Assembly: GCF_039822625.1 (NCBI RefSeq)
Contig: NZ_JBDLLG010000001.1
Location: 1-64,000 of the forward strand
Source: Marinimicrobium locisalis
Lineage (GTDB): Bacteria > Pseudomonadota > Gammaproteobacteria > Pseudomonadales > Cellvibrionaceae
Reading direction: 5' to 3'
DNA: 64,000 nt
A program made the position numbers and the translations under genes. The notes below the pieces were generated by a model, which had not been told where the DNA came from, made no database searches, and saw only the letters and a program-made list of their open reading frames with translations. Of the stretch, positions 38,978 to 46,898 are shown piece by piece (within the stretch, counting starts at the first letter, position 1; every line of letters starts with the position of its first letter).

Positions 38978-41221
38978 CTACCAGTTGGCGACGCGGTCCC
39001 GCTCCTTATCATTCATGGCTTCCAGCTGTTCAATGAAGTCGATCAAAATGAAGCCGGCTTCGTTCAGGAAGGGGTCCTTCTCTGGGTCAATCTTATCGCG
39101 CGAGCGAGCGGAGAAGTTGACCAGGTCGTCCTCATCCTCTTCATCGTTGGCCGCTTGCTCGGTCTTGCCGGATTCATCGTCCTCATTGGCTGCGTCGTCG
39201 TCGGTCTTGTCTTTTGTCTCGTCATCGCCCTCGGGGGTGTCGGTTTCATCGTCGCCGGCAATGCGGTCAATGTCCTCGTAGCTTTCGTACAGGGAAAGGC
39301 CCTTGGCTTTGCGCCGCTGGTTCTCCAGGGCCAAGAGCTGCTCTTCGAGCTTCTCTTGCTCGGCTCGGCGCACTTTCTCGTTCAGCGACACTTCTTTTCT
39401 GTCGTCATTGCGGGAGGTTAGCGCCATCTGCTCCTTTAGGTAAATAAAGTCGGGGTTTTGAGTGACCCGCTTTTCATGTAGTGGATTCAGGTGAGGCAAA
39501 AGGGCGCCGATATCGAAATAGTTCGAATGCGGGACAGCATGAATTTTATCCCAGGGGAGGGCATTGTCGTAGGCACTTTCGCCCACATCACTGGCATCTA
39601 CGAGGCTCGGCAACGTCATATCGGGGATGACGCCACGATGTTGGGTGCTGTCGCCGGAAACCCGGTAGAACTTGGACTCGGTGAGCTTCAGTTGCCCGGC
39701 GTCTACCGGCACCAGTGATTGAACCGAGCCCTTACCGAAGCTCTGGCTGCCGACAATAATCCCCCGGCCGTAGTCCTGGATGGCGCCGGCAAAAATTTCC
39801 GAGGCGGAGGCGCTCAGCCGGTCGATCAATACCACCAGGGGGCCACGGTAGGCCGCGCGGGAGTGGGACTGGTAATTGCGCGAAATCAGCTCATTGGTTT
39901 GACGAATTTGAACGACCGGGCCCCGGTCAATAAATAGGTCCGTTAGCGTTGTGGCCTCTTGCAGAGAACCGCCACCGTTGCCTCGCAAGTCGAGAACAAT
40001 GCCGTCGACGTTTTCCTTTTCCAGTTTTTTCAGAATTTTGTGAACATCGCGCGTGGTGCTTTTGTAGTTGGGGTCGCGCTTGCGATAGGCCTCAAAGTCC
40101 ATGTAGAAGGTTGGAATGTTTATGACGCCGATTTTGTAGCGCGACTTGCCGCTGTTTAAATCGAACACTTCGTGCTTGGCGGCTTGCTCCTCAAGCTTGA
40201 CCTTGTCGCGCTTGATGGTGATGGTCTTCGTGGTGCTTTCGGCCGGTGCTTTAGCCGGCAACACTTCCAGGCGGACAATGGTGTCTTTCTTGCCTCGAAT
40301 CTGGTCCACCACTTCATCCAGACGCCAGCCCACGACATCCGTCATTTCGCCTTCTTCGCCCTGGCCCACAGCGATAATACGATCCGCCGGGCGCAGTTCT
40401 CCCTGCTTGTCCGCCGGTCCGGCGGGGACCAGGCGCATGACCTTGGTGTATTCATCTTCGGTTTGCAGCACCGCGCCAATGCCCTCCAGGGACAGGGACA
40501 TATTAATATTGAAGTTCTCCAGCGTGCGTGGCGAGAGGTAGTTGGTATGAGGGTCATAGAGCGTGGTCAGCGAATTGACGATCACCTCAAAGGCGTCTTC
40601 GCTTTCCTGCTGTTGAACCCGACGAAGCTGGTTGCTGTAGCGCTTTTTCAGTAGCTCTTTGCTTTCTTTCAGCTCCTTGCCCGCCAGTTTAAGGTCCAGC
40701 AGGCCGGCCTTGACGCGCTTGTGCCAAAGCTCGTCAGCGGTTTTTTTGTCTTTGGGCCATTCGGCTTTTTCCCAGTCGACCACCAAACTTTCATTTTTGC
40801 TGAAATCGTAGCTGATGTCTTCGCTTTCAAGGCGTTCGATAACCGACTCCAGGCGGGTGACCAAGCGCTGGCGGTAGACGTCAAATATGTGAAAGGCCTG
40901 CTCCAGGTTGCCCTTGGACAGCCAATTGTCAAATTCCTTGCGGTGCTCGTTAAACCCATCGATATCCGCCTGGAAGAAGTAGCTTTTACTGGGATCCAGG
41001 GTCTTCAGATAGTTGTCCAGAAAGTCCGATGAGAGGGCGTCATTGAAGGACTGGTCCCGGTAGTGGTGCTTGCTCAGTTGTTGCACCACGCTGGCGGTTA
41101 CGGCCTGATGTTGGTCGCTGATCTTGAGAGGGTCGGGAGTACTGGCCCAAAGCAGCGAGGAGGAGAGCAGTAGCGCGAGCAGGGTGGTGCTGTTGCGCAG
41201 GAACTTCGGAACGTTGAGCAT
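38978..41221 (-). CDS. prc: C-terminal processing (tail-specific) protease Prc
   Basis: Periplasmic PDZ protease that degrades ssrA-tagged and misfolded envelope proteins and trims penicillin-binding protein 3. 747 residues. Signal peptide residues 1-26. N-terminal helical domain with DDQFNDALSSDFLDNYLKTLDPSKSYF-like sequence, PDZ with GIGAVLQTEDEYTKVMRLVPAG, and the catalytic core RLSASASEIFAGAIQDYGRG plus SFGKGSVQSLVP; Ser472 and Lys497 are the expected dyad by alignment with E. coli Ser430/Lys455. Unusual is a Glu/Asp-rich stretch of about 60 residues near the C-terminus (DETDTPEGDDETKDKTDDD and following). Single-gene unit upstream of xthA. Confidence 0.94.
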   Translation of the reverse strand: MLNVPKFLRNSTTLLALLLSSSLLWASTPDPLKISDQHQAVTASVVQQLSKHHYRDQSFNDALSSDFLDNYLKTLDPSKSYFFQADIDGFNEHRKEFDNWLSKGNLEQAFHIFDVYRQRLVTRLESVIERLESEDISYDFSKNESLVVDWEKAEWPKDKKTADELWHKRVKAGLLDLKLAGKELKESKELLKKRYSNQLRRVQQQESEDAFEVIVNSLTTLYDPHTNYLSPRTLENFNINMSLSLEGIGAVLQTEDEYTKVMRLVPAGPADKQGELRPADRIIAVGQGEEGEMTDVVGWRLDEVVDQIRGKKDTIVRLEVLPAKAPAESTTKTITIKRDKVKLEEQAAKHEVFDLNSGKSRYKIGVINIPTFYMDFEAYRKRDPNYKSTTRDVHKILKKLEKENVDGIVLDLRGNGGGSLQEATTLTDLFIDRGPVVQIRQTNELISRNYQSHSRAAYRGPLVVLIDRLSASASEIFAGAIQDYGRGIIVGSQSFGKGSVQSLVPVDAGQLKLTESKFYRVSGDSTQHRGVIPDMTLPSLVDASDVGESAYDNALPWDKIHAVPHSNYFDIGALLPHLNPLHEKRVTQNPDFIYLKEQMALTSRNDDRKEVSLNEKVRRAEQEKLEEQLLALENQRRKAKGLSLYESYEDIDRIAGDDETDTPEGDDETKDKTDDDAANEDDESGKTEQAANDEEDEDDLVNFSARSRDKIDPEKDPFLNEAGFILIDFIEQLEAMNDKERDRVANW

Positions 41222-41415
41222 AGATTTTCAATCCTGCATTGGCTTAATGCGTTATCGGGCGGCCCTGATGAGCCTCATTGCCTGATGCTTAGGCGACTAA
41301 GTTGCCTAAGTTTCATACTACTATAGCACCGGGTGATTCGCTACCGAGGGCTAAAGCTGGGGGTTTAGAAGGGTAAAGTTGGCGTAAAGTTCCGCATCGG
41401 CCCCCATAAAACGCA

Positions 41416-41445
41416 ACGGGGGCCGCACTGCTGTGCGGCCCCCGT
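41416..41445 (-). terminator. Stem-loop terminator after gltA
   Basis: ACGGGGGCCGCAC / GTGCGGCCCCCGT, a perfect 13-bp stem with loop TGCT, 22 bases past the gltA stop; on the minus strand it is followed by TGCGTTTTATG, a moderate T-run. Confidence 0.75.
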
Positions 41446-41467
41446 CGGGATGGGCGTCAATTACCCC

Positions 41468-42745
41468 TTAGGCGGGGTAGTCCCGCTTGGTGTAGCCGGT
41501 GTACAGCTGACGCGGGCGACCGATCTTGTACGGCGCGCCGACCATTTCCTGCCAGTGAGCGTACCAGCCCACCGCGCGGCCCGTGGCGAAGATCACCGTA
41601 AAGGCCTCGGTTGGGATACCAATGGCCTTCATAATGATACCCGAGTAGAAGTCCACGTTCGGGTAGAGCTTCTTCTGAATAAAGTAGTCGTCTTCCAGGG
41701 CGATCTTTTCCAGGCGTGTGGCAATTGCCAGCAGTGGATCGTTTTCCAGCCCCAGCTCGGACAGTACCTCGTCCGCGGCCTGCTTCATAACCTTGGCCCG
41801 GGGGTCGAAGTTTTTGTAAACCCGGTGTCCGAAGCCCATCAGGCGGAAGGGGTCTTCTTTGTCTTTTGCCTTGGCCACGTAGGTGTCAATGTTGTCTACG
41901 CTGCCAATCTCTTCCAGCATGTTAAGCACCGCTTCATTGGCGCCGCCGTGAGCGGGGCCCCAGAGGGTGGCGATGCCCGCCCCAATGGCGGCAAAGGGGT
42001 TGGTGCCCGAAGATCCTGACAGGCGCACGGTCGAAGTAGAGGCATTCTGCTCGTGGTCGGCATGGAGCAGAAAAATGCGGTCCATGGCCTTGGCGAGCAC
42101 CTGGTTGACTTTCGGGGCCTGCCCGGCACTGCCAAAGGTCATGTTCAGGAAGTTTTCGGCGTAATCCAGCTCGTCGTTCGGAGCAACGAATTCCTCTCCG
42201 TGACGGTGTTTGTAGGCCATTGCCGCCAGTGTGGGCATTTGGCCGATCAACCGGTAGGCGGTAATACGGCGGCTCTCTTCGCTGGTGATGTCGGTTTCGT
42301 TGTGATAGACCGCCGCGAGAGCGCCGATGGCACTGCCCAAAATGGCCATCGGGTGGGCGTCCTGGTTGAAGCCTTTGATGATTTTGGCGACGGAATCGTC
42401 GACCTTGGAGTGCTGTTTAACTTCTTGAATGAAGGCGCTTTTTTGCTGGTCGGTGGGCAGTTCGCCGTTCAGGAGGAGGTAACAGGTTTCGAGGTAGTCA
42501 GAGTGATCCGCCAGTTGCTCAATGGGGTAGCCGCGGTGCAATAGCACGCCCTTGGCGCCGTCGATATAGGTGATTTTGGATTCGCAGGGCGCGGTGGACA
42601 TAAAGCCCGGGTCATAAGTAAAAAAACCCTGTTTTGTCAGACCGGAAACATCGATCACGTCGGGGCCGGCAGTGCTCGGGTATACAGACAGATCAATGGG
42701 CGCATCCAGGCCGTCGACCGTTAACCGTGCTTTTCTGTCAGTCAT
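41468..42745 (-). CDS. gltA: Citrate synthase GltA
   Basis: Condenses oxaloacetate and acetyl-CoA into citrate, the entry to the TCA cycle. 425 residues, the larger NADH-sensitive gram-negative type. Active-site motifs: LHADHEQNASTSTVR, LWGPAHGGANEAVLNMLEE, LMGFGHRVYKNFDPRAKVMK and the catalytic Asp in PNVDFYSGIIMKAIG; FATGRAVGWYAHW binds substrate. The ATG at 42745 follows AGGAGTC. Divergent from sdhC across a 680-base control region. Confidence 0.98.
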   Translation of the reverse strand: MTDRKARLTVDGLDAPIDLSVYPSTAGPDVIDVSGLTKQGFFTYDPGFMSTAPCESKITYIDGAKGVLLHRGYPIEQLADHSDYLETCYLLLNGELPTDQQKSAFIQEVKQHSKVDDSVAKIIKGFNQDAHPMAILGSAIGALAAVYHNETDITSEESRRITAYRLIGQMPTLAAMAYKHRHGEEFVAPNDELDYAENFLNMTFGSAGQAPKVNQVLAKAMDRIFLLHADHEQNASTSTVRLSGSSGTNPFAAIGAGIATLWGPAHGGANEAVLNMLEEIGSVDNIDTYVAKAKDKEDPFRLMGFGHRVYKNFDPRAKVMKQAADEVLSELGLENDPLLAIATRLEKIALEDDYFIQKKLYPNVDFYSGIIMKAIGIPTEAFTVIFATGRAVGWYAHWQEMVGAPYKIGRPRQLYTGYTKRDYPA

Positions 42746-43427
42746 TACGGACTCCTGTGGTTTACAAACTTTTAAGGCTTCCAGGAATGGCAGGATGGCC
42801 AGTCCGGGTTGAAATCGGGACGTCACTATAAGCCCCGGCGTGGGATTGTCAAACGCGCCCACGGATGGATTGGGAGGCGGCATTATAGAGGAGAAGAGCC
42901 GATTCCGGTAGGTGTGGGAAAGTTATGGCGAAAAAAAGGCGGACATGCGATTTATTGGGGCGTATATGTCATGTGCTGCACTACATCGGTTCGCTTATGC
43001 GTTTTATTTATGAAGAAGATGGATTTTCCGGGGGTTGATCCGCCGGGTGTTCCGGGTGCGTACCTCAATCTTGTACAAAGTTTGATCGTCGCCTCAGTTC
43101 GCAGGCCAGCCCCAAGGGTGGCGTTGCCTCAATATGGGGCGGGCGGGCTCTGAAGTGCACGCCAATTGGGCGCTAGCGCGTTTTTGCGCGCCGGGTTTTC
43201 GTTTGTGTTTCATAGTTTGACTCTCTATAATACGCCGCGACTTGCAAGCAGTAGTTGGAGAGCCAATCGGTTTCATCAGGCGGGGCGACTGGAACAGTCC
43301 CCAGAGGCCGAATGGAGCCATAAAAACCAAATCAACCTGGCGGCCACACTGTTTGCTTTGGAGAGATGCGCTAATCGCAATTTCGCTAACCTGCTCCCGC
43401 CGGGGAGCTAGAGGGTGACTATCAACC
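42746..43427. promoter_or_regulatory. gltA-sdhC divergent control region
   Basis: No gene is supported in these 682 bases. The minus strand has a good gltA promoter: TTGACA (complement at 42847-42852), 16-base spacer and TATAGT (42825-42830); a second TATAAT lies at 42881-42886. The plus strand has TTGTGT at 43203-43208, a 17-base spacer and TATAAT at 43226-43231, the likely sdhC promoter, giving a leader of about 190 bases. A GCGCG hairpin with T-rich loop lies near 43178-43190. The middle (about 42900-43170) shows nothing recognisable. Confidence 0.6.
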
Positions 43428-43802
43428 GTGAAAAACCAAAGACCTGTCAATCTCGATATCTCCACCATTAAATTTCCCATCGCCGCTATTGTCTCCATTC
43501 TCCACCGAATTTCCGGCGTATTCCTCTTTGCCGGGGTAGCCGTGCTGCTCTGGATGCTCGATGCCAGCCTGGCCTCGGAAGAGCAGTTTGTGGCTCTGCA
43601 GGAGACAATCACCAACCCCGTGTGGCAAGTGATTATCTGGTCGGTGCTGGCCGCTCTGGCCTACCACCTGGTAGCGGGCGTGCGCCATCTTTTTATGGAC
43701 TGCGGTCTGGGTGAAAGCCTGAAAGGGGGGCGTCTGAGTGCCCAGCTGGTGATCGGATTGTCCCTTGTACTGATTGTTCTGGCAGGAGTGTGGGTATGGT
43801 AA
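43428..43802 (+). CDS. sdhC: Succinate dehydrogenase cytochrome b556 subunit SdhC
   Basis: Membrane anchor of complex II that binds haem b and ubiquinone. 124 residues, GTG start. Three transmembrane helices. RPVNLDISTIKFPIAAIVSI and ILHRISGVFLFAGV form the quinone-site region; the haem ligand is His80 in AYHLVAGVRHLFMD, equivalent to E. coli His84. The stop overlaps the sdhD start. Confidence 0.96.
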   Translation: MKNQRPVNLDISTIKFPIAAIVSILHRISGVFLFAGVAVLLWMLDASLASEEQFVALQETITNPVWQVIIWSVLAALAYHLVAGVRHLFMDCGLGESLKGGRLSAQLVIGLSLVLIVLAGVWVW

Positions 43803-44164
43803 CTGCGGTAACGAACCTGGGTCGGAGCGGCCTTTATGATTGGTTGATCCAGCGCGTGAGCGCCGTGGTGCTGGCGGCCTACACCGTTTTTATAGTGGCG
43901 TATATTCTGTTAACCCCGGATTTGTCATACGAACAGTGGCAGGGGCTATTCGATCAGTTGTGGATGCGCGTCTTTACCTTGTTGACGCTATTGTCCGTCG
44001 TGACCCACGCCTGGATCGGCCTCTGGTCCGTTCTGACCGACTACCTCACCGAGCGCCTCATGGGCTTTAAAGCCACCGTTATGCGGTTGCTGGCTCAAAT
44101 GCTGCTGGCCGTAGTCGCCGTGACTTACACCCTTTGGGGTGTCGAAATTATCTGGGGGTTTTAA
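43796..44164 (+). CDS. sdhD: Succinate dehydrogenase hydrophobic anchor subunit SdhD
   Basis: Second membrane anchor of complex II. 122 residues from ATG at 43796, overlapping the end of sdhC (a GTG at 43790 is an alternative). Three membrane helices. NLGRSGLYDWLIQRVSAVVL precedes helix 1; the second haem ligand is His71 in VVTHAWIGLWSVLTDYL, the same number as in E. coli. sdhA starts 3 bases downstream. Confidence 0.96.
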   Translation: MVTAVTNLGRSGLYDWLIQRVSAVVLAAYTVFIVAYILLTPDLSYEQWQGLFDQLWMRVFTLLTLLSVVTHAWIGLWSVLTDYLTERLMGFKATVMRLLAQMLLAVVAVTYTLWGVEIIWGF

Positions 44165-44167
44165 ACC

Positions 44168-45931
44168 ATGCGCACGATTTCTTTTGACGGCATCGTCGTC
44201 GGTGGCGGCGGCGCGGGCATGCGCGCCGCGCTACAGCTGGCCAGCTCTGGCTACAAAACAGCGGTGATCACCAAGGTATTCCCGACCCGCTCCCACACTG
44301 TGTCCGCCCAGGGGGGGATCACCTGTGCCATTGCCAGCTCGGACCCAAATGATGATTGGCGCTGGCATATGTATGACACCGTGAAAGGGTCTGATTACAT
44401 TGGCGACCAGGACGCGATTGAATATATGTGCTCCGTGGGCCCGGAAGCGGTCTTTGAGCTTGAGCACATGGGGTTGCCTTTCTCCCGAACCGAAGAGGGG
44501 CGAATCTACCAGCGGCCCTTTGGGGGCCAGTCCAAAGACTATGGCCGCGGCGGTCAAGCCGCCCGCACCTGCGCGGCGGCGGACCGGACCGGCCATGCCC
44601 TGTTGCACACCCTCTATCAGGGCAATATCAAGAGCAATACCGTCTTTTTAAACGAGTGGTATGCCGTTGACCTGGTGAAGAACGCCGACAACGCCGTGGT
44701 AGGTGTCATTGCCATCAATATTGAGGATGGCGAAATTGTCTTTGTGCGCTCCAAGGCCACGGTGATGGCCACCGGTGGCGCGGGCCGTATCTACGCTTCA
44801 ACGACCAATGCTCACATCAATACCGGCGACGGTATCGGCATGGCGCTGCGCGCCGGCTTCCCGGTTCAGGATATGGAAATGTGGCAGTTCCACCCGACGG
44901 GTATTCACGGTGCTGGTACGTTGGTAACCGAGGGGTGCCGGGGTGAGGGCGGTTACCTGATTAATAAGGATGGCGAGCGCTTTATGGAGCGATACGCCCC
45001 CAACGCCAAAGATTTGGCGGGCCGCGATGTGGTGGCGCGCTCGATGGTGATGGAAATCCTGGAAGGACGTGGCTGTGGGCCCGATGGGGACCACGTGCTG
45101 CTGAAGCTGGATCACCTGGGGGAAGAGGTGCTGGAAAGCCGACTGCCTGGCATCTGTGAGCTGTCCCGCACATTTGCCCACGTGGACCCGGTCAAAGAGC
45201 CGATTCCGGTGGTGCCCACCTGTCACTATATGATGGGCGGCATTCCGACCAATGTGAATGGCCAGGCGTTGACCGTCGATGCCGACGGTAACGACGTTCC
45301 GATTGAAGGCCTGTTCGCCTGTGGCGAGGCGGCCTGTGTATCGGTGCACGGCGCCAACCGGCTGGGCGGTAATTCGCTGCTGGATCTGGTGGTCTTTGGG
45401 CGCGCGGCGGGCAAGCATATCGAGAAAGTCCTGCGTGAAGGCGCAGAGCAACAGTCCCCGCGAGACAGCGACATCGACGCGGCGTTGGCTCGCTTGAACC
45501 GCTTGAACAGTTCCACCAGTGGTGAGAGCAGCGCGGTGCTGCGCAAGGAGCTGCAGGCGGTGATGCAGAACCACTTCGGCGTTTTCCGTAAAGGCGACTT
45601 TATGGCCGAGGGCATTGAGAAGCTGGCCGCCCTGCGTGAACGTATTGAAAATGTGTACATTGACGACAAGAGCGATGCGTTCAACACGGCTCGTATCGAG
45701 GCGCTGGAGTTGCAGAATTTGCTGGAAGTGGCCGAGGCCACCGCCATCGCGGCTAACGAGCGTACCGAATCGCGCGGTGCGCACGCCCGCGAGGACTATC
45801 AGGAGCGGGACGACAAAAACTGGCTGTGCCACTCCATGTACTATCCTGCGGACAAACGGGTCGGCAAGCGCGTCGTCAATTTTGCTCCCAGCTCCATGGA
45901 CGCTTTTGAACCGAAAGCACGTGTTTACTAA
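44168..45931 (+). CDS. sdhA: Succinate dehydrogenase flavoprotein SdhA
   Basis: Catalytic subunit oxidising succinate to fumarate, with covalent FAD. 587 residues. FAD dinucleotide-binding DGIVVGGGGAGMRAALQLA, the flavinylated His in TRSHTVSAQGG, the FQFHPTGIHGAGTLVTEGCRG-like active site (WQFHPTGIHGAGTLVTEG), the catalytic Arg in MVMEILEGRGCGP region and HYMMGGIPTNVNGQ. Full length. The substrate is made by sucCD in the same cluster. Confidence 0.98.
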   Translation: MRTISFDGIVVGGGGAGMRAALQLASSGYKTAVITKVFPTRSHTVSAQGGITCAIASSDPNDDWRWHMYDTVKGSDYIGDQDAIEYMCSVGPEAVFELEHMGLPFSRTEEGRIYQRPFGGQSKDYGRGGQAARTCAAADRTGHALLHTLYQGNIKSNTVFLNEWYAVDLVKNADNAVVGVIAINIEDGEIVFVRSKATVMATGGAGRIYASTTNAHINTGDGIGMALRAGFPVQDMEMWQFHPTGIHGAGTLVTEGCRGEGGYLINKDGERFMERYAPNAKDLAGRDVVARSMVMEILEGRGCGPDGDHVLLKLDHLGEEVLESRLPGICELSRTFAHVDPVKEPIPVVPTCHYMMGGIPTNVNGQALTVDADGNDVPIEGLFACGEAACVSVHGANRLGGNSLLDLVVFGRAAGKHIEKVLREGAEQQSPRDSDIDAALARLNRLNSSTSGESSAVLRKELQAVMQNHFGVFRKGDFMAEGIEKLAALRERIENVYIDDKSDAFNTARIEALELQNLLEVAEATAIAANERTESRGAHAREDYQERDDKNWLCHSMYYPADKRVGKRVVNFAPSSMDAFEPKARVY

Positions 45932-45943
45932 GGGGTGTGAGTT

Positions 45944-46648
45944 ATGTTGAAAGTTGAAGTCTACCGTTATAACCCCGAAACCGACAAAGCACCCTACATG
46001 AAGTCTTACGAAGTGGACACGCAGGGTAGGGACCTCATGGTGCTGGACGTGCTGGGTATAATCAAAGAGGACGACGAGTCACTGGCCTACCGGCGCTCCT
46101 GCCGCGAGGGTGTGTGTGGTTCGGACGGGATGAACATTAACGGCGTCAACGGCCTGGCTTGTATTACGCCGCTGTCTGAAGTGGTTAAGAAGAATAAGCT
46201 GGTTTTGCGCCCGCTCCCCGGTCTGCCGGTGATTCGGGATCTGGTCATCGATATGACGCAGTTTTACGACCAATACAAGAAAATTGAGCCCTATTTGCAA
46301 AATGATACCCCCGCTCCGGCCATTGAGCGGTTACAATCCCCGGAGGACCGGGCCAAGCTGGACGGGCTCTACGAGTGTATTCTCTGTGCCTGCTGTTCCA
46401 CCGCTTGTCCTTCATTCTGGTGGAATCCGGACAAGTTTATCGGTCCGGCGGGCCTGCTTCAGGCGTATCGCTTCCTGGCAGATAGTCGGGACGAGGCGAC
46501 GAAAAAGCGCTTGTCCAACCTGGAGGACCCCTTCAGTGTCTTCCGCTGCCACGGCATCCAGAATTGCGTGGCAGTGTGCCCCAAGGGTTTGAATCCCACG
46601 CGGGCCATCGGCCACATCCGCACCATGCTGTTGCAGAGCGGGACCTAA
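45944..46648 (+). CDS. sdhB: Succinate dehydrogenase iron-sulfur subunit SdhB
   Basis: Electron-transfer subunit with 2Fe-2S, 4Fe-4S and 3Fe-4S clusters. 234 residues. 2Fe-2S cysteines in SCREGVCGSDGMNINGVNGL and the later Cys of ACITPL; the 4Fe-4S and 3Fe-4S sets in CILCACCSTACPSFWWNPD and CHGIQNCVAVCPKGLNP. Last gene of sdhCDAB; a terminator follows 16 bases later. Confidence 0.98.
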   Translation: MLKVEVYRYNPETDKAPYMKSYEVDTQGRDLMVLDVLGIIKEDDESLAYRRSCREGVCGSDGMNINGVNGLACITPLSEVVKKNKLVLRPLPGLPVIRDLVIDMTQFYDQYKKIEPYLQNDTPAPAIERLQSPEDRAKLDGLYECILCACCSTACPSFWWNPDKFIGPAGLLQAYRFLADSRDEATKKRLSNLEDPFSVFRCHGIQNCVAVCPKGLNPTRAIGHIRTMLLQSGT

Positions 46649-46664
46649 AAAGGGTGGTCTAACG

Positions 46665-46693
46665 AGCGGCCGGCGTTTTGTCGGCCGCTTTTA
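46665..46693 (+). terminator. Terminator after sdhB
   Basis: AGCGGCCG pairs with CGGCCGCT around GCGTTTTGT, followed by TTTTAT. It splits sdhCDAB from the suc genes. Confidence 0.82.
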
Positions 46694-46694
46694 T

Positions 46695-46898
46695 AAAGCG
46701 GTGGTCACTTTGCCCACCGCCCCGGAAGCACCCCGGCGTGCTTCCAAAGTAATGAGCGGCGCTCCCTGCCACAAGCGGAGAGCGTTATGGTAGCTAATAG
46801 CTAGAGACTAGCAGGGGGGAGTATCGGGGAACACCCGATCCGACCGTCGGCCAGGCCGGGTTCCCGGCGGGTGACGACCCCATGACAAGGTGGGTGTA
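46695..46898 (+). promoter_or_regulatory. Structured leader upstream of sucA (candidate cis-regulatory RNA)
   Basis: About 200 non-coding bases contain a chain of hairpins: GCGGTGG/CCACCGC near 46697-46720, GGAAGCAC/GTGCTTCC near 46725-46746, ATCGGG/CCCGAT (46823-46828 with 46834-46839) and GCCGG/CCGGC enclosed by GTCG (46846-46849) and CGAC (46875-46878). The last ends 20 bases before the sucA ATG. Families of sucA leader RNAs have been described in proteobacteria; membership is my inference, not shown. Confidence 0.45.

Noticed and set aside
42809..43153. Short plus-strand ORF upstream of sdhC
   Set aside because: Overlaps the gltA promoter, has no Shine-Dalgarno and no recognisable sequence.
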